Below, one piece after another: positions 38,178 through 48,924 of a DNA stretch of 64,000 nucleotides. Source of the stretch: Rhizobiales bacterium 62-47 (GTDB lineage: Bacteria > Pseudomonadota > Alphaproteobacteria > Rhizobiales > Xanthobacteraceae); assembly GCA_001899255.1 (NCBI GenBank), contig MKVX01000005.1, forward strand, positions 310,001 to 374,000. Direction: 5' to 3'. The position numbers and the translations under genes are program-made. The notes under the pieces are model-generated. The model was given only the letters and a program-made list of their open reading frames with translations, did not search any database and had not been told where the DNA came from. Every line of letters starts with the position of its first letter. Within the stretch, counting starts at the first letter, position 1.

Positions 38178-38645
38178 ATGTTGCGGATCAATATCTTTGT
38201 TTCGGTCATCCCCCTGCTTCTCGCCGGATTGTTCGGCCGCTCCGAGCCGGTGGCGATCAGCCACCCCTGCATCGCGGTGGGCAACGCCTCGATGCAGATC
38301 GCGACCGCTCTCTGGCAAGCCCAGACCCACGTCAGCTTCACCGCCAACCCGGCACTCGCAACGGTTCGCGTGCAAATCATCGACCATGCCGACGACGCCG
38401 ACTTCGCGGTCGTCGACGACACCGGCGACGTCGCTGTTGGCGCTTGCCCGACTAACGCAGCCACGCGCTATGTCGGTATCACGCCGACTTCATCGGCAAT
38501 GGAACCGGTGATCTATCTGACCCATGACGACAAAGCCGATCTGCGCGTGTTCGTGCAATCGCGGACGTTCACCGAGCAGGATGCCGCAGCGCTACTGGTT
38601 GCCGCGCAGAACAGCCGCTCGCATGTTACCGCCGCATCGCTTTAA
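38178..38645 (+). CDS. small exported protein of unknown function
   Basis: The 155-residue product starts with a hydrophobic signal (LRINIFVSVIPLLLAGLFG) without a lipobox. The mature part contains HPCIAVGNASMQIATALWQAQTHVSFTANPALATVRVQI, a pair of cysteines (HPCIA, GACPTN) and YVGITPTSSAMEPVIYLTHDDKADLRVFV. No family was recognised. A GTG three codons upstream (38169) is an alternative start. It lies between comM and the hybrid kinase, 114 bases after comM. The 166 bases after it hold no gene. Confidence 0.6.
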   Translation: MLRINIFVSVIPLLLAGLFGRSEPVAISHPCIAVGNASMQIATALWQAQTHVSFTANPALATVRVQIIDHADDADFAVVDDTGDVAVGACPTNAATRYVGITPTSSAMEPVIYLTHDDKADLRVFVQSRTFTEQDAAALLVAAQNSRSHVTAASL

Positions 38646-38811
38646 CGTTCCGTCAACCGTGATCGCAACAAGCCCGAACGGCGACATAACTTCAAACTCT
38701 TGGCAACGTCGGCACGCCATCCTCGCCATCTGAATGCAGGCAAATGCAGACCGCGGGCTCGTCTCGCGATTGCGCGGGGGGACGCGCAAAAATCCGCGGG
38801 GAGAAGAGTCG

Positions 38812-41064
38812 ATGAGGGGAACTTTTCGTATCAAGGCGCGCATGCGCCGATTCGCGCGTCGTCATCCCCGCATCAGCTTCGCGCTTCGCTCATTCATCCT
38901 GTTCTCGGCGGCATTCGGCGGCGCATACGGTTTCGTCTCCGGCAGCCGGACTGACGCCTACGATCCCAATACATTCGCGATCGGGGCGAGCTTCCTGTTC
39001 GCGATCGCCTGCGTGGCTTTGGCAACGCTGAGCATGCGAATGCGCTGGATGCGCAAGAAGATGCGCGGCCTCGCATTACACAACGAAGCACTGGTCGACC
39101 GCAACTGGGAGCTCAAGGAAGCCGAGGAGCGCGCACGCAACCTATTCGAATCGCAGAGCGACATCGTTCTGCTGCGCGCCGCCGATGGCACCATCACATT
39201 CGTCAACGACGCCTTTTGCGAACTGGCGCAGCAACCGCGCGAGGCCTTGCTCGGCAGCCAGTACGTCCTGCCGATCATCGAGCAGGGCAAGATCAACATC
39301 GATTCGCGCGGCACCCGGATTCATGACCAGAAGATTCCCAGCGCCGCCGGCCCACGCTGGATCGCCTGGCGTGAGGGGATCGTTCGCTTCGATGCCGGAC
39401 AGCTCGCTGAACTGCAGTGCGTCGGGCGCGATGTCACTGATCGCACCGAAACCGAACGGGCGCTCGCCGAAGCCCGCGATCACGCCGACGACGCCAGCCG
39501 CGCCAAGTCGCGATTCCTGGCCATGGCGTCGCACGAGATTCGGACGCCGCTCAACGGCATCATGGGCATGAACGGCCTGCTGCTCGAAACAACGTTGACG
39601 CCGGAACAGACAACCTATGCCAAGGCCATCAAGACTTCGAGCGAGGCGCTGCTGTCGCTGATCGATGAATTGCTTGACTATTCCAAGATCGAGGCCGGCA
39701 AGATCGACCTCGAGCATCGCCCGTTCGCCCTCGCGTCACTGATCGAGGACATCACCGAACTGCTGGCGCCGCGCGCGCAAGCCCGCAAACTCGAAATCGC
39801 ATCCTACGTCGACGAGCGGTTGCCGATGCAGGTGATCGGCGATGCCGCACGGCTGCGACAGGTCCTGCTGAATCTCGCCGGCAATGCCATCAAATTCACC
39901 ACCGAGGGCGGGGTGGCGTTGATCGTCGAGCCGGGCAAGCAGGCGAACGAGATCAGTTTCCTGGTCCGCGATACCGGCATCGGCATCGCGCCCGAAGCGC
40001 AAGCGCGCATCTTCCGTGAATTCGAGCAGGCCGACGAGCGTATTGCCCGTAACTACGGCGGCACCGGACTGGGCCTCGCGATCAGCGAACGCATCGTCCG
40101 GCGCATGGGCGGCCACATCACGCTGCAGAGCGCGCTGGGCCAGGGCTCGACCTTCGAGGTAACGATTCCGTTGCCGCCTCATGACGACGGCGACGGCATC
40201 GACAAGCCGATCGAAACGCCGGACCTGCGCGACACCTCCATCATGCTGATTGCGCCGCACAGCGTCGAAGCCTCGTTGATCGAGCGACGGCTTGAACGCT
40301 GGGGCGCGCAGACCTGCACCATCTCCGATATCGCCGTCGCACGGGCGCTGATTCCCGAACGCGCCTGGCACGCCATTCTTGTCGACGGCGCAATGAACCA
40401 TTCCGCTGTGACACAGCTGGGCGAATTGGCGCAGCCGCATGCCCTGCATCGGCTGATCATGTTCACACCAACCATGCGACACGAGTATCCTCCGGAAGCG
40501 ATGGCGGGGTATACGGGCTATCTGGTCAAGCCGTTGCGCGCGGCATCGCTTGCAACGCGGCTTTCGGCGCCTGCGCCAGCCCTGGCACCGAGCATGGCCG
40601 ATATCGACGAATCTACCGAGCCGGAGGTTTCTTCGCCAAATACCGTGCGCTCACCGCACCGGCTGACAATTCTGCTGGCCGAAGACAACGAGATCAATGC
40701 GCTGCTGATGCGTACGTTGCTGACCCGGATGGGCCATCAGGTGGTACTGACGACCAATGGCGAGGCCGCACTGGAATCCTGGCTCGGCGCCGAATCCGCC
40801 GGAACGCCTTACGATCTGGTGTTGATGGACGTGCAGATGCCGCGGCTCGATGGCATCGAAGCAACACGGCAGATCCGGGCGCGCGAGGCGGGGCAGCGCG
40901 TGCAACGCACGCCGATCCTGGCGCTGACCGCCAATGCGCTGGTGGAAGACCGCTATGCTTGCTTCGAGGCCGGCATGGATGGCTTCCTCGTCAAGCCGCT
41001 CGATCGCGACAAACTCGCCGAGGTGCTGGCGGGTCTCAAGCCGATGCATACGCTTGCGGCCTGA
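38812..41064 (+). CDS. membrane hybrid sensor histidine kinase with two receiver domains
   Basis: The 750-residue protein (ATG 38812 with GGGGAG) has two N-terminal membrane helices (about 24-44 and 55-77) and a PAS domain (about 105-220, [20 protein letters not shown]). HisKA follows with the phosphoacceptor in [20 protein letters not shown] (His about 241), then HATPase ([37 protein letters not shown]). There are two C-terminal receivers. The last (about 618-745) is intact: [24 protein letters not shown] (Asp about 673), LALTANA, FLVKPL. The middle one (about 473-590) lacks the N-terminal acidic pair ([10 protein letters not shown]) but keeps VDGAM and LVKPL. No Hpt or output domain or partner regulator lies nearby; the signal is unknown. 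Confidence 0.93.
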   Translation: MRGTFRIKARMRRFARRHPRISFALRSFILFSAAFGGAYGFVSGSRTDAYDPNTFAIGASFLFAIACVALATLSMRMRWMRKKMRGLALHNEALVDRNWELKEAEERARNLFESQSDIVLLRAADGTITFVNDAFCELAQQPREALLGSQYVLPIIEQGKINIDSRGTRIHDQKIPSAAGPRWIAWREGIVRFDAGQLAELQCVGRDVTDRTETERALAEARDHADDASRAKSRFLAMASHEIRTPLNGIMGMNGLLLETTLTPEQTTYAKAIKTSSEALLSLIDELLDYSKIEAGKIDLEHRPFALASLIEDITELLAPRAQARKLEIASYVDERLPMQVIGDAARLRQVLLNLAGNAIKFTTEGGVALIVEPGKQANEISFLVRDTGIGIAPEAQARIFREFEQADERIARNYGGTGLGLAISERIVRRMGGHITLQSALGQGSTFEVTIPLPPHDDGDGIDKPIETPDLRDTSIMLIAPHSVEASLIERRLERWGAQTCTISDIAVARALIPERAWHAILVDGAMNHSAVTQLGELAQPHALHRLIMFTPTMRHEYPPEAMAGYTGYLVKPLRAASLATRLSAPAPALAPSMADIDESTEPEVSSPNTVRSPHRLTILLAEDNEINALLMRTLLTRMGHQVVLTTNGEAALESWLGAESAGTPYDLVLMDVQMPRLDGIEATRQIRAREAGQRVQRTPILALTANALVEDRYACFEAGMDGFLVKPLDRDKLAEVLAGLKPMHTLAA

Positions 41065-41100
41065 ACTCGCGACGGGCCGCGTCATCAAGACGTAATCAGC

Positions 41101-41118
41101 CTGTCACGCGGCTGTCGA
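41101..41118 (+). promoter_or_regulatory. candidate Pho box upstream of olsB
   Basis: CTGTCAC and CTGTCGA are spaced by four bases (41101-41107 and 41112-41118), closely matching the PhoB consensus CTGTCAT-N4-CTGTCAT. A further TTGTCAC lies at 41130-41136. The box is about 70 bases upstream of the olsB start. Ornithine-lipid synthesis is known to be phosphate-controlled through PhoB in rhizobia. Confidence 0.6.
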
Positions 41119-41188
41119 AGCCGCATGATTTGTCACGCCTCAAGACCGCAACGATTCAATTCCGAACAGCACGGTCGCGAGGATATCT

Positions 41189-42139
41189 ATGCCTACAGGT
41201 CAGCCGGCGCGATCGACGGCGCGCTTGATTCAGATGTTGCGGCCCGCGGCCGTCGGCACCGCCACGCAAACCGCCATCAGCTGGCTTACACCACAACCCG
41301 CGTCCGCGGTATGGCATCTCCCGCCAGCAGCCTCGCCGCTGCCGCTCGGCCGGCTGGGCGCACTCGAAGTGCGGCTGGCGCAGGACAAGCGTGACATCAA
41401 GCTGGCGCAGAAGTTGCGCTACAAGGTGTTCTACAAAAACGGCACCGCGATTGCCGACGCCGCTACTTTGCTGGCGCGCCGTGACAAAGACGCCTTCGAC
41501 AAGATCTGCGATCATCTTTTGGTCATCGATCGCGATGCCAAGCCGACGCTCGACGGCCTGCACAAGGTGATCGGCACCTATCGACTGCTGCAGCAGGAGA
41601 TCGCGCAACGCCACAACGGATTCTATAGCGAGAACGAGTTCGACATCGCCGGTCTGCTGCAACGGCATCCCGGCCTGCGTTTTCTCGAACTTGGACGATC
41701 CTGCGTGCTGCCCCGCTATCGCAACAAGCGGACGCTCGAGCTGCTTTGGCAGGGAATCTGGAACTATGTCCGGCACAATCGCTTCGATGTCATGATCGGC
41801 TGCGCCAGTTTTCATGGCACAGATCCCGAGCGTCTCGCGCTGCCGCTATCCTTCCTGCATCACTATGCTGCCGCGCCCGAGGACTGGCGCGCGCAACCGC
41901 ACGCGTCACGCCGGGTCGAGATGAACCGGATCGCCAAGAATGCCATCGATCCGAAGCAGGCGTTGCGCGACTTGCCGCCGCTAATCAAAGGATATCTGCG
42001 CGTCGGCGCCTTCGTCGGTGACGGTGCGGTGATCGATCATCAGTTCGGCACCACCGACGTGCTGATCATCATGCCAGTGACGTCGATCAGCGCCCGTTAT
42101 ATCGAGCACTTCGGCCCCGATGCGCGCCGCGCGGCATAG
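41189..42139 (+). CDS. olsB: ornithine N-alpha-acyltransferase (lyso-ornithine lipid synthesis)
   Basis: OlsB transfers a 3-hydroxyacyl group from ACP to ornithine, the first step of ornithine-lipid synthesis. The 316-residue GNAT-fold protein shows LEVRLAQDKRDIKLAQKLRYKVFY, DKICDHLLVID, VIGTYRLL, FLELGRSCVLPRYRNKRTLE LLW and IGCASFHGTDPE, all typical of the family. The first 50 residues are variable. olsA is not adjacent. A candidate Pho box upstream suggests induction when phosphate is scarce. GAGGA precedes the ATG. The 3' end is convergent with coaA. Confidence 0.9.
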   Translation: MPTGQPARSTARLIQMLRPAAVGTATQTAISWLTPQPASAVWHLPPAASPLPLGRLGALEVRLAQDKRDIKLAQKLRYKVFYKNGTAIADAATLLARRDKDAFDKICDHLLVIDRDAKPTLDGLHKVIGTYRLLQQEIAQRHNGFYSENEFDIAGLLQRHPGLRFLELGRSCVLPRYRNKRTLELLWQGIWNYVRHNRFDVMIGCASFHGTDPERLALPLSFLHHYAAAPEDWRAQPHASRRVEMNRIAKNAIDPKQALRDLPPLIKGYLRVGAFVGDGAVIDHQFGTTDVLIIMPVTSISARYIEHFGPDARRAA

Positions 42140-42153
42140 CCAGAGCGGAAACG

Positions 42154-43107
42154 CTACAACCGCCGCAATGCGACGGTCTCCACCACATGATCGGCGCCCT
42201 TTTTCAGGATCAGGGTCGCGCGTGGCCGTGTCGGCAGGATATTGTCCTCGAGATTGGCGAGGTTGGTGCGCTCCCAGATCGCCAGTGCGGTCGCCGTCGC
42301 CTCTTCGTCGGACAATGGCGCGTAGCGGTGAAAGTACGATCGCGGGTCGTGGAACGCGGTGTCGCGCAACGCCAGGAAGCGCTTGACGTACCAGCTGCGC
42401 AGCACCGGTTCTTCCGCATCGATATAGACCGAAAAATCGAAGAAGTCCGACACCACCGGAATGGCCTTGCCATCGCGCGGCAGCTTGCCGGTCTGCAGGA
42501 CATTGACGCCCTCGACGATCAAGATGTCCGGACGATCGACCTCGATCCATTGGTGCGGCACGATATCATAGGTCAGATGCGAGTAGACCGGCGCGCGCAC
42601 CTGCCGCCGGCCCGCCTTGATGTCACTGAGAAAGCCCAGCAGTTTCGGCAGATCATAGCTTTCCGGGAAACCCTTCTTTTGCATCAGGCCTTGCCGTTCG
42701 AGCACGGCATTGGGGAACAGGAAACCGTCGGTGGTGACGAGGTCGACCTTTGGCCGCGGTGACCAGCGCGCCAGTAGCGCCTGCAACACGCGCGCCGTGG
42801 TCGATTTGCCCACGGCGACCGAGCCCGCAACGCCGATGATGTAAGGCACCTTGCGATCCTCGATGCCGAGGAATTGCCGCTGCGCCACATACAGCCGCTG
42901 CATGGCATCGACGTAAATCGACAGCAGCCGCGACAGCGGCAGATAGATTTCCTCGACTTCGTTGAGATCAAGGCGATCATACATCGAACGCAGCGCCGCG
43001 ATTTCGTCGGCAGCCAGCGTCATCGGCATGTCGTCGCGCAAATGCGCCCACTGTTGCCGGGAAAAGATCCGATAGGGATTGTATTGCTGCTCGGCCCGCA
43101 TATCCAT
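42154..43107 (-). CDS. coaA: type I pantothenate kinase
   Basis: CoaA phosphorylates pantothenate, the committed step of coenzyme A synthesis. The 317-residue product has the P-loop [80 protein letters not shown] and [13 protein letters not shown]. Length is normal. It is the last gene of the histidine operon, 24 bases after hisE, a conserved placement in Rhizobiales. Confidence 0.97.
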   Translation of the reverse strand: MDMRAEQQYNPYRIFSRQQWAHLRDDMPMTLAADEIAALRSMYDRLDLNEVEEIYLPLSRLLSIYVDAMQRLYVAQRQFLGIEDRKVPYIIGVAGSVAVGKSTTARVLQALLARWSPRPKVDLVTTDGFLFPNAVLERQGLMQKKGFPESYDLPKLLGFLSDIKAGRRQVRAPVYSHLTYDIVPHQWIEVDRPDILIVEGVNVLQTGKLPRDGKAIPVVSDFFDFSVYIDAEEPVLRSWYVKRFLALRDTAFHDPRSYFHRYAPLSDEEATATALAIWERTNLANLEDNILPTRPRATLILKKGADHVVETVALRRL

Positions 43108-43131
43108 GGCGCGGTTCTCCTCGCGTGAAAT

Positions 43132-43455
43132 TCAATCGCGCTTGCGCGCCGCCTTTTCTTCCAGCCCGGACATGGCGGTACGTTTCTCCAGCGCCAGCTC
43201 CACATCGGAGAGCGTGACGCCGCGTGATTTCAAAACCACCAGAAGATGAAACAGCAGATCGGCGCTTTCGGCGATGAGATGGTCGCGGTCGTTCTCGACA
43301 GTGGCAATCACCGTCTCGATCGCTTCCTCGCCGAGTTTCTTGGCGCAATGCTCCGGCCCCTTGTCGAGCAGCTTGCGGGTATAGGACGACTCTCCGCCGG
43401 ACGCCGCACGGGCGTCGATGGTCGCAGCAAGGTCGTGCAAGGTAAAACGTGCCAT
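43132..43455 (-). CDS. hisE: phosphoribosyl-ATP diphosphatase
   Basis: HisE removes pyrophosphate from phosphoribosyl-ATP, histidine step 2. The 107-residue all-alpha MazG-type protein starts MARFTLHDLAATIDARAAS and contains KKLGEEAIETVIATVENDRD and ESADLLFHLLVVLKSRGV, the metal-binding helices. The ATG at 43455 is used; an open frame to 43497 has no homology. It follows hisF by 56 bases. Confidence 0.96.
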   Translation of the reverse strand: MARFTLHDLAATIDARAASGGESSYTRKLLDKGPEHCAKKLGEEAIETVIATVENDRDHLIAESADLLFHLLVVLKSRGVTLSDVELALEKRTAMSGLEEKAARKRD

Positions 43456-43511
43456 TTGGAACTTTCTAGCATTTCCGGCATGGGCGCGGGAGCGCAAACT
43501 GGGGGGTTGGT

Positions 43512-44288
43512 TTACGGATCGAGCCGCATCGGCAAGCCGGCACGCTCCATATGCTCCTTGGCCTCGCGAATGGTGAATTCGCCGAAGTGAAAGATCGAGG
43601 CGGCCAGCACGGCGGTGGCGTGACCATTGCGGATACCGTCCACCAGATGATCGAGATTGCCGACGCCGCCCGACGCAATCACCGGAACCTTGATGCTGTC
43701 GGCAATGGCGCGGGTCAGCGGAATATCGAAGCCCTGACGGGTGCCGTCACGATCCATCGAGGTCAGCAGAATTTCGCCGGCGCCCAGCGAAACCACTTCC
43801 TGCGCGTATTCGATGGCATCGATGCCGGTCGCCTTGCGGCCGCCGTGGGTGAAGATCTCCCAGCGATCCGAACCGCCGGCACGCGTCACCCGCTTGGCAT
43901 CGATCGCTACAACGATGCACTGGTCGCCGAACTTCTCGGCGGCTTCTTTGACGAACTCGCGCCGGCTGACCGCCGCGCTGTTGATCGATACCTTGTCGGC
44001 ACCGGATTTCAGCAAGGTGCGGATATCGTCGACGGTGCGCACGCCGCCGCCAACCGTTAGCGGCATGAAGCAGGCCTCCGCCGTACGCCGGACGACATCG
44101 AGCATGGTGCCGCGATTTTCGTGGGTGGCAGTGATGTCGAGGAAGCACAATTCGTCAGCGCCCGCGGCGTCATAGGCAATTGCCGCTTCCACCGGATCAC
44201 CGGCGTCGCGCAGGTCGACGAAGTTGACGCCCTTGACGACTCGGCCGTCCTTGACGTCGAGACAGGGAATGACGCGCACTTTGAACAT
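43512..44288 (-). CDS. hisF: imidazole glycerol phosphate synthase subunit HisF
   Basis: HisF is the cyclase half of the HisFH complex that makes imidazole-glycerol phosphate and AICAR. The 258-residue TIM-barrel product begins [20 protein letters not shown] and shows [74 protein letters not shown] and [16 protein letters not shown]. It lies between hisA and hisE on the minus strand. Confidence 0.98.
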   Translation of the reverse strand: MFKVRVIPCLDVKDGRVVKGVNFVDLRDAGDPVEAAIAYDAAGADELCFLDITATHENRGTMLDVVRRTAEACFMPLTVGGGVRTVDDIRTLLKSGADKVSINSAAVSRREFVKEAAEKFGDQCIVVAIDAKRVTRAGGSDRWEIFTHGGRKATGIDAIEYAQEVVSLGAGEILLTSMDRDGTRQGFDIPLTRAIADSIKVPVIASGGVGNLDHLVDGIRNGHATAVLAASIFHFGEFTIREAKEHMERAGLPMRLDP

Positions 44289-44297
44289 CGCGAACTC

Positions 44298-45035
44298 CTA
44301 CCCCGTGCGCGCGTTGCGCAGCAGCGCCAGCGCCGCCGCCGGATCGATGCGGCCGTCATAAAGCGCGCGGCCGGCAATCGCACCGGCGAGCTTCGCCGCA
44401 CGCGGCGCCAGGAGCGCCTTGACGTCGTCGATCGATGCAAAGCCGCCGGAGGCGATCACCGGGATGCTGATGTTGTCGGCCAGCGCAATCGTCGCGTCGA
44501 GGTTGAGACCCTTGAGCAGACCATCCCGCGCGATATCGGTGAAGATGATCGCCGCAACGCCGGCATCCTCGAAACGCTGCGCAATCTCCAGCGCGGTGAC
44601 TTGCGAGGTTTCCGCCCAGCCTTCCACCGCGACCTTGCCGTCGCGCGCATCGAGCCCGACGGCAACACGGCCGGGAAATTTCTTGGCCGCTTCCTTGACG
44701 AACGCCGGATCGCGCACCGCCGCTGTGCCGATGATGACTCGGGTGATGCCCTTATCGAGCCACGCCTCGACGGTTCGCAGATCGCGAATGCCGCCGCCGA
44801 GCTGCACCGGCATGGTGATGACCTTGAGCATGGCTTCGACGGCTTGCGCATTGACCGGCTTGCCTGCGAACGCACCGTCGAGATCGACGACGTGGAGATA
44901 CTCGAAACCCTGCGCCGAGAAGCTGCGCGCCTGTGCGGCGGGATCGAGATTGAAGACCGTCGCACGGGCCATGTCGCCCTGCTCGAGGCGCACGCACTGG
45001 CCGTTCTTCAGGTCGATGGCAGGAAAAAGGATCAC
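44298..45035 (-). CDS. hisA: phosphoribosylformimino-AICAR-phosphate isomerase HisA (GTG start)
   Basis: HisA isomerises ProFAR to PRFAR. The 245-residue TIM barrel starts at a GTG (45035) as [20 protein letters not shown] and shows [70 protein letters not shown] and [13 protein letters not shown]. The GTG overlaps the hisH stop (GTGA), so hisH and hisA are translationally coupled. The long upstream open frame in hisH is chance. Confidence 0.97.
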   Translation of the reverse strand: MILFPAIDLKNGQCVRLEQGDMARATVFNLDPAAQARSFSAQGFEYLHVVDLDGAFAGKPVNAQAVEAMLKVITMPVQLGGGIRDLRTVEAWLDKGITRVIIGTAAVRDPAFVKEAAKKFPGRVAVGLDARDGKVAVEGWAETSQVTALEIAQRFEDAGVAAIIFTDIARDGLLKGLNLDATIALADNISIPVIASGGFASIDDVKALLAPRAAKLAGAIAGRALYDGRIDPAAALALLRNARTG

Positions 45036-45682
45036 GGCTTCCACTTCAGAAAATTGGCGATCAGCGCCAGCCCGAAGCGCTGGCTCTTCTCGGGATGAAA
45101 CTGCGTGCCGATGGCGGTGTCCTTGGCCACGATGGCCGTCACCGGCCCGCCATAGTCGGCGCGCGCCAGCACATCGGCCTCGTTGGCCGCATGCAGATGA
45201 TAAGAATGGACGAAATAGGCATGGCGCCCTTTCGGCCCCAGTGGCAGCCGCTCCAGCACCGGGTGTTCGCGCAGCAGGTCGAGCGTGTTCCAGCCCATGT
45301 GCGGAATCTTCAGACTCTCGTCGCGCGGCGTGATTCTCTCGACATCGCCGGCGATCCAGTTCAGCCCGTCGGTAACGACGTTCTCCTTGCCGCGCGTCGC
45401 CATCAATTGCATGCCGACGCAGATGCCGAAGAACGGCCGCGCCTTGTCGCGAACGGCTTCGGTCATCGCCTGCACCATGCCGTCGAGCGCATCGAGCCCC
45501 TTGCGGCAATCGGCGAATGCGCCGACGCCCGGCAACACGATGCGATCGGCGCGAAACACCACGTCCGGATCGCGCGTCACGACGATCCGGTCCGGCGTTT
45601 CCAGACTGCGCGCGGCGCGTTCGAAAGCCTTGGCCGCCGAGTGCAGATTGCCGGAACCGTAATCGATGATTGCAACGCTCAC
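45032..45682 (-). CDS. hisH: imidazole glycerol phosphate synthase subunit HisH
   Basis: HisH is the glutaminase half of HisFH. The 216-residue class I amidotransferase has [36 protein letters not shown], the nucleophile loop [18 protein letters not shown] (Cys about 83), YFVHSYHL and [13 protein letters not shown]. It overlaps both the DUF2628 gene upstream and hisA downstream by four bases. Confidence 0.98.
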   Translation of the reverse strand: MSVAIIDYGSGNLHSAAKAFERAARSLETPDRIVVTRDPDVVFRADRIVLPGVGAFADCRKGLDALDGMVQAMTEAVRDKARPFFGICVGMQLMATRGKENVVTDGLNWIAGDVERITPRDESLKIPHMGWNTLDLLREHPVLERLPLGPKGRHAYFVHSYHLHAANEADVLARADYGGPVTAIVAKDTAIGTQFHPEKSQRFGLALIANFLKWKP

Positions 45683-46209
45683 GTCGAAGCTCCCGGCTGC
45701 GGAAACAGCCCGACGATTCCCGGCAGCGGCGGCGGCCGCGAGAACGATTGGCCCGCCATCTCACGCGTTGGCGGCGGACTGCCGCGATCTACCGGCATTT
45801 GTTCGTCGTTGTTCTCGCGCTGCTTGTCGGTCCAGCGGTCGAAGAAGCGCCGCTCGGCGGCCTGCTCATCGTCGGCGACGATGACATCGTGCTGCCGCCA
45901 TTTGCGTCGCGACAGCGTCCAGCGCCGCAGGCTGGAGGCTTCGAAGCCCATCAACAGCGCGATCAGCAGGAACACCCAGAACGTTGCTTCCGAATCGACG
46001 TGCAGCAATGCCAGTCCGATGCTGATGCCGACCACGAGGACCATGTATCCGAGCGCGGCGAGCCAGAGGCGATGATAGAGCAGCCAGAACACGCCGCCAA
46101 TCAGCGCCCAAAAATGAAAGCCGTCGCGCACCAAGACGAAGCCGTCACTCGGTATGCGCGCGCGCAGCCCATTCGCCAATGGAGCATGAACCGTATAAAC
46201 CCGCATCAC
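45679..46209 (-). CDS. DUF2628 domain membrane protein
   Basis: The 176-residue protein has the DUF2628 pattern: [41 protein letters not shown] and two to three membrane helices (about 35-55, 50-68 and 75-90). A polar Pro-rich tail ([15 protein letters not shown]...GLFPQPG) follows. Function unknown, yet it sits inside the his operon between hisB and hisH in many alphaproteobacteria, with a four-base overlap to hisH. No direct link to histidine synthesis has been shown. Confidence 0.88.
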   Translation of the reverse strand: MMRVYTVHAPLANGLRARIPSDGFVLVRDGFHFWALIGGVFWLLYHRLWLAALGYMVLVVGISIGLALLHVDSEATFWVFLLIALLMGFEASSLRRWTLSRRKWRQHDVIVADDEQAAERRFFDRWTDKQRENNDEQMPVDRGSPPPTREMAGQSFSRPPPLPGIVGLFPQPGAST

Positions 46210-46233
46210 GATGTCTCCGCCAGCAACGCGCGG

Positions 46234-46827
46234 TCAGCCGCCGAGCTGACCCTTGGTGGATGGCACTTCCCCTGCGGCACGCGGATCGATGGCAACCGCG
46301 GCACGCAAGGCCCGCGCCAGACCCTTGAAGCAGGATTCGGCAATATGGTGACTGTTGTCGCCATACAGCGTCTCGACGTGCAGCGTGATGCCGGCATTGA
46401 TAGCGAAAGCGTTGAACCATTCGCGCACCAGCTCGGTGTCGAACTCGCCGATCTTGTCGCGCGGGAACTCCACCTTGAAAACCAGGAACGGCCGGCCGGA
46501 AATGTCGATCACCACGCGCGACAGCGTCTCGTCCATCGGCAGATGCACGCCGGCGTAGCGGGTGATGCCGGCCATATTGCCGAGCGCCTGCTTGACGGCC
46601 TGACCGAGCGCGATGCCGACATCCTCGGTGGTGTGGTGATAGTCGATGTGCAGATCGCCGACCGCCTTGACGGTGAGATCGATGCGCGAATGCCGCGCCA
46701 GCAGATCGAGCATATGGTCGAAGAAGCCGATTCCGGTGGCGACATTGGCGACGCCGCTGCCATCGAGGTTGACCGCAACCTCGATGTCGGTTTCCTTGGT
46801 TTTGCGCTTGATCGTGGCTGTGCGCAT
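46234..46827 (-). CDS. hisB: imidazoleglycerol-phosphate dehydratase
   Basis: HisB converts imidazole-glycerol phosphate to imidazole-acetol phosphate. The 197-residue single-domain form (no phosphatase fusion) shows [76 protein letters not shown]. It is the first gene of the minus-strand his operon, divergent from hslV. The 180-base gap holds a candidate heat-shock promoter for hslV. Confidence 0.98.
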   Translation of the reverse strand: MRTATIKRKTKETDIEVAVNLDGSGVANVATGIGFFDHMLDLLARHSRIDLTVKAVGDLHIDYHHTTEDVGIALGQAVKQALGNMAGITRYAGVHLPMDETLSRVVIDISGRPFLVFKVEFPRDKIGEFDTELVREWFNAFAINAGITLHVETLYGDNSHHIAESCFKGLARALRAAVAIDPRAAGEVPSTKGQLGG

Positions 46828-46956
46828 GAAACGGGCTCTCCGTATCTTAAAAACGCGCCCTTTTAACAGGCGGATGCCACCGCCGCTACTGCGGGATGGG
46901 GCGTTTCTCGGCTCGACTTTGGCATATGGTGACCGGAATCCGCTGAATCCGTGCCA

Positions 46957-46985
46957 ATTGCAACCCCACGCCGCAACGCCTAGAT
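46957..46985 (+). promoter_or_regulatory. candidate RpoH-type promoter of hslVU
   Basis: ATTG (46957-46960) followed after 19 bases by CTAGAT (46980-46985). Its flanks echo the dnaK promoter: TTGCAxxCCCC and CCTAxATxAGG occur in both (dnaK CTTGCAGGCCCC and CCTATATGAGG). hslVU is a heat-shock operon in many bacteria. The first base of the -35 and the sixth of the -10 deviate. Confidence 0.45.
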
Positions 46986-47007
46986 CAGGGTCGTCGAAAG
47001 GACCCTC

Positions 47008-47595
47008 ATGAACGCATCACATCCAATCTACGGCAACGGATCGGCCCCCGGCAGCGACGGCCTGATCTGGCACGGCACGACGATCCTGACCGTCCGCAAG
47101 GGCGGCAAGGTGGTGATCGGCGGCGACGGACAGGTATCGATCGGCCAGACCGTGATCAAATCCAACGCCAAAAAGGTCCGCAAACTCGGCAAAGGCGACG
47201 TTATCGGCGGCTTCGCCGGCGCCACGGCCGACGCCTTCACGCTGTTCGAGCGGCTCGAGGCCAAGCTCGAGCAATATCCTGGGCAATTGACCCGTGCCGC
47301 AGTCGAACTGGCCAAGGATTGGCGTACCGACCGTTACCTGCGGCGGCTCGAAGCGATGATGATCGTGGCCGACAAGGAGGTCTCGCTGGTTCTGACGGGA
47401 ACCGGCGATGTGCTCGAACCCGAAGGTGGCGTCATGGCGATCGGCTCCGGCGGCAACTATGCGCTTGCGGCCGCGCGTGCCCTTGTCGACAGCGACAAGG
47501 ACGCCGAGGCCATCGTGCGGCGTTCGCTGGATATCGCCGCCGATATCTGCGTCTACACCAACCGCAACGTCACTCTCGAAACCCTGACAGCCTGA
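47008..47595 (+). CDS. hslV: ATP-dependent protease peptidase subunit HslV
   Basis: HslV is the proteasome-like peptidase of the HslUV complex. The 195-residue product contains the N-terminal-threonine sequence [38 protein letters not shown] and [20 protein letters not shown]. The active-site Thr is at about residue 24, so a prosegment of about 23 residues ([15 protein letters not shown]...) is removed, longer than in E. coli (one residue). Codons nearer the Thr give no clear alternative start. hslU follows after four bases. Confidence 0.95.
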   Translation: MNASHPIYGNGSAPGSDGLIWHGTTILTVRKGGKVVIGGDGQVSIGQTVIKSNAKKVRKLGKGDVIGGFAGATADAFTLFERLEAKLEQYPGQLTRAAVELAKDWRTDRYLRRLEAMMIVADKEVSLVLTGTGDVLEPEGGVMAIGSGGNYALAAARALVDSDKDAEAIVRRSLDIAADICVYTNRNVTLETLTA

Positions 47596-47599
47596 ACGA

Positions 47600-48901
47600 A
47601 TGACCGACTTTTCCCCCCGCGAAATCGTTTCCGAACTCGACCGCTTCATCGTCGGCCAGACCGACGCCAAGCGCGCCGTGGCCATCGCCTTGCGTAATCG
47701 CTGGCGTCGCCTGCAACTTACCGGCTCCCTGCGCGAGGAAGTGCTGCCGAAGAATATCCTGATGATCGGCCCCACCGGCGTCGGCAAGACCGAGATCGCC
47801 CGGCGACTGGCGAAGCTCGCCGGCGCACCGTTCATCAAGGTCGAGGCCACCAAGTTCACCGAGGTCGGTTATGTCGGCCGCGACGTCGAGCAGATCATCC
47901 GCGACCTGATCGAAGTCGGCATCGCGCAGACGCGCGAGCGCAAGCGCAAGGATGTGCAGGCGCGCGCCCAGATCGCCGCCGAGGAGCGTGTGCTCGATGC
48001 GCTGGTTGGGGCCAATGCCGGTGCCGCGACACGCGATTCGTTCCGGCGCAAGCTGCGCGCCGGCGAACTCAACGACAAGGAAATCGAGATCGAGGTGCAG
48101 TCCTCGGGCGGCACGCCGATGTTCGAGATTCCTGGCATGCCCGGCGCGCAGATGGGTGCGATTTCGATCGGCGACATCTTCGGCAAGATGGGCGGCCGCA
48201 CCAAGACGCGGCGGCTGACCGTGGAAGACTCGCACGAAATCCTCATCAACGAGGAATCCGACAAGCTGCTCGATACCGATCAGCTGGTGCAGGAAGCCAT
48301 CAGCGCCGTCGAAAACAACGGCATCGTCTTCCTCGACGAAATCGACAAGATCTGCGTTCGCGACGGCGCGCGCACGGGTGACGTCTCGCGCGAAGGCGTG
48401 CAGCGCGACCTGCTGCCGCTGATCGAGGGCACCACGGTGTCGACCAAGCATGGCGCGGTGAAAACCGACCACATCCTGTTCATCGCCTCCGGCGCGTTCC
48501 ACATCGCCAAGCCGTCCGACCTGTTGCCGGAATTGCAGGGCCGTCTGCCGATCCGCGTCGAACTGAATGCGCTGACGCGCGACGACATGCGCCGCATCCT
48601 CACCGAACCGGAAGCCTCGCTGCTCAAGCAATATGTCGCGCTGATGCAGACCGAAGGCGTGACGCTGGACATTGGCGACGATGCCATCGACGCCCTGGCC
48701 GACGTTGCCGTTGCGGTGAACTCGACGGTGGAGAATATCGGCGCGCGGCGCTTGCAGACGGTGATGGAGCGGGTGCTCGACGAAATCTCGTTCGTCGCGC
48801 CGGACCGCAACGGCGAGACCATTCGCATCGACGCTGCCTATGTGCAAAAGCATGTCGGCGATCTGGCGAAGAACACCGATCTGAGCCGTTTCATTCTGTA
48901 G
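47600..48901 (+). CDS. hslU: ATP-dependent unfoldase HslU
   Basis: HslU (433 residues) is the AAA+ ring that unfolds substrates for HslV. Motifs: [40 protein letters not shown] (Walker A), [20 protein letters not shown], an I-domain (about 110-240), [10 protein letters not shown] (Walker B) and the C-terminus ending [12 protein letters not shown], which docks into HslV. Convergent with the smr gene 23 bases away. Confidence 0.98.
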   Translation: MTDFSPREIVSELDRFIVGQTDAKRAVAIALRNRWRRLQLTGSLREEVLPKNILMIGPTGVGKTEIARRLAKLAGAPFIKVEATKFTEVGYVGRDVEQIIRDLIEVGIAQTRERKRKDVQARAQIAAEERVLDALVGANAGAATRDSFRRKLRAGELNDKEIEIEVQSSGGTPMFEIPGMPGAQMGAISIGDIFGKMGGRTKTRRLTVEDSHEILINEESDKLLDTDQLVQEAISAVENNGIVFLDEIDKICVRDGARTGDVSREGVQRDLLPLIEGTTVSTKHGAVKTDHILFIASGAFHIAKPSDLLPELQGRLPIRVELNALTRDDMRRILTEPEASLLKQYVALMQTEGVTLDIGDDAIDALADVAVAVNSTVENIGARRLQTVMERVLDEISFVAPDRNGETIRIDAAYVQKHVGDLAKNTDLSRFIL

Positions 48902-48924
48902 TACTTGATCCGGTGCGTGCGGCC

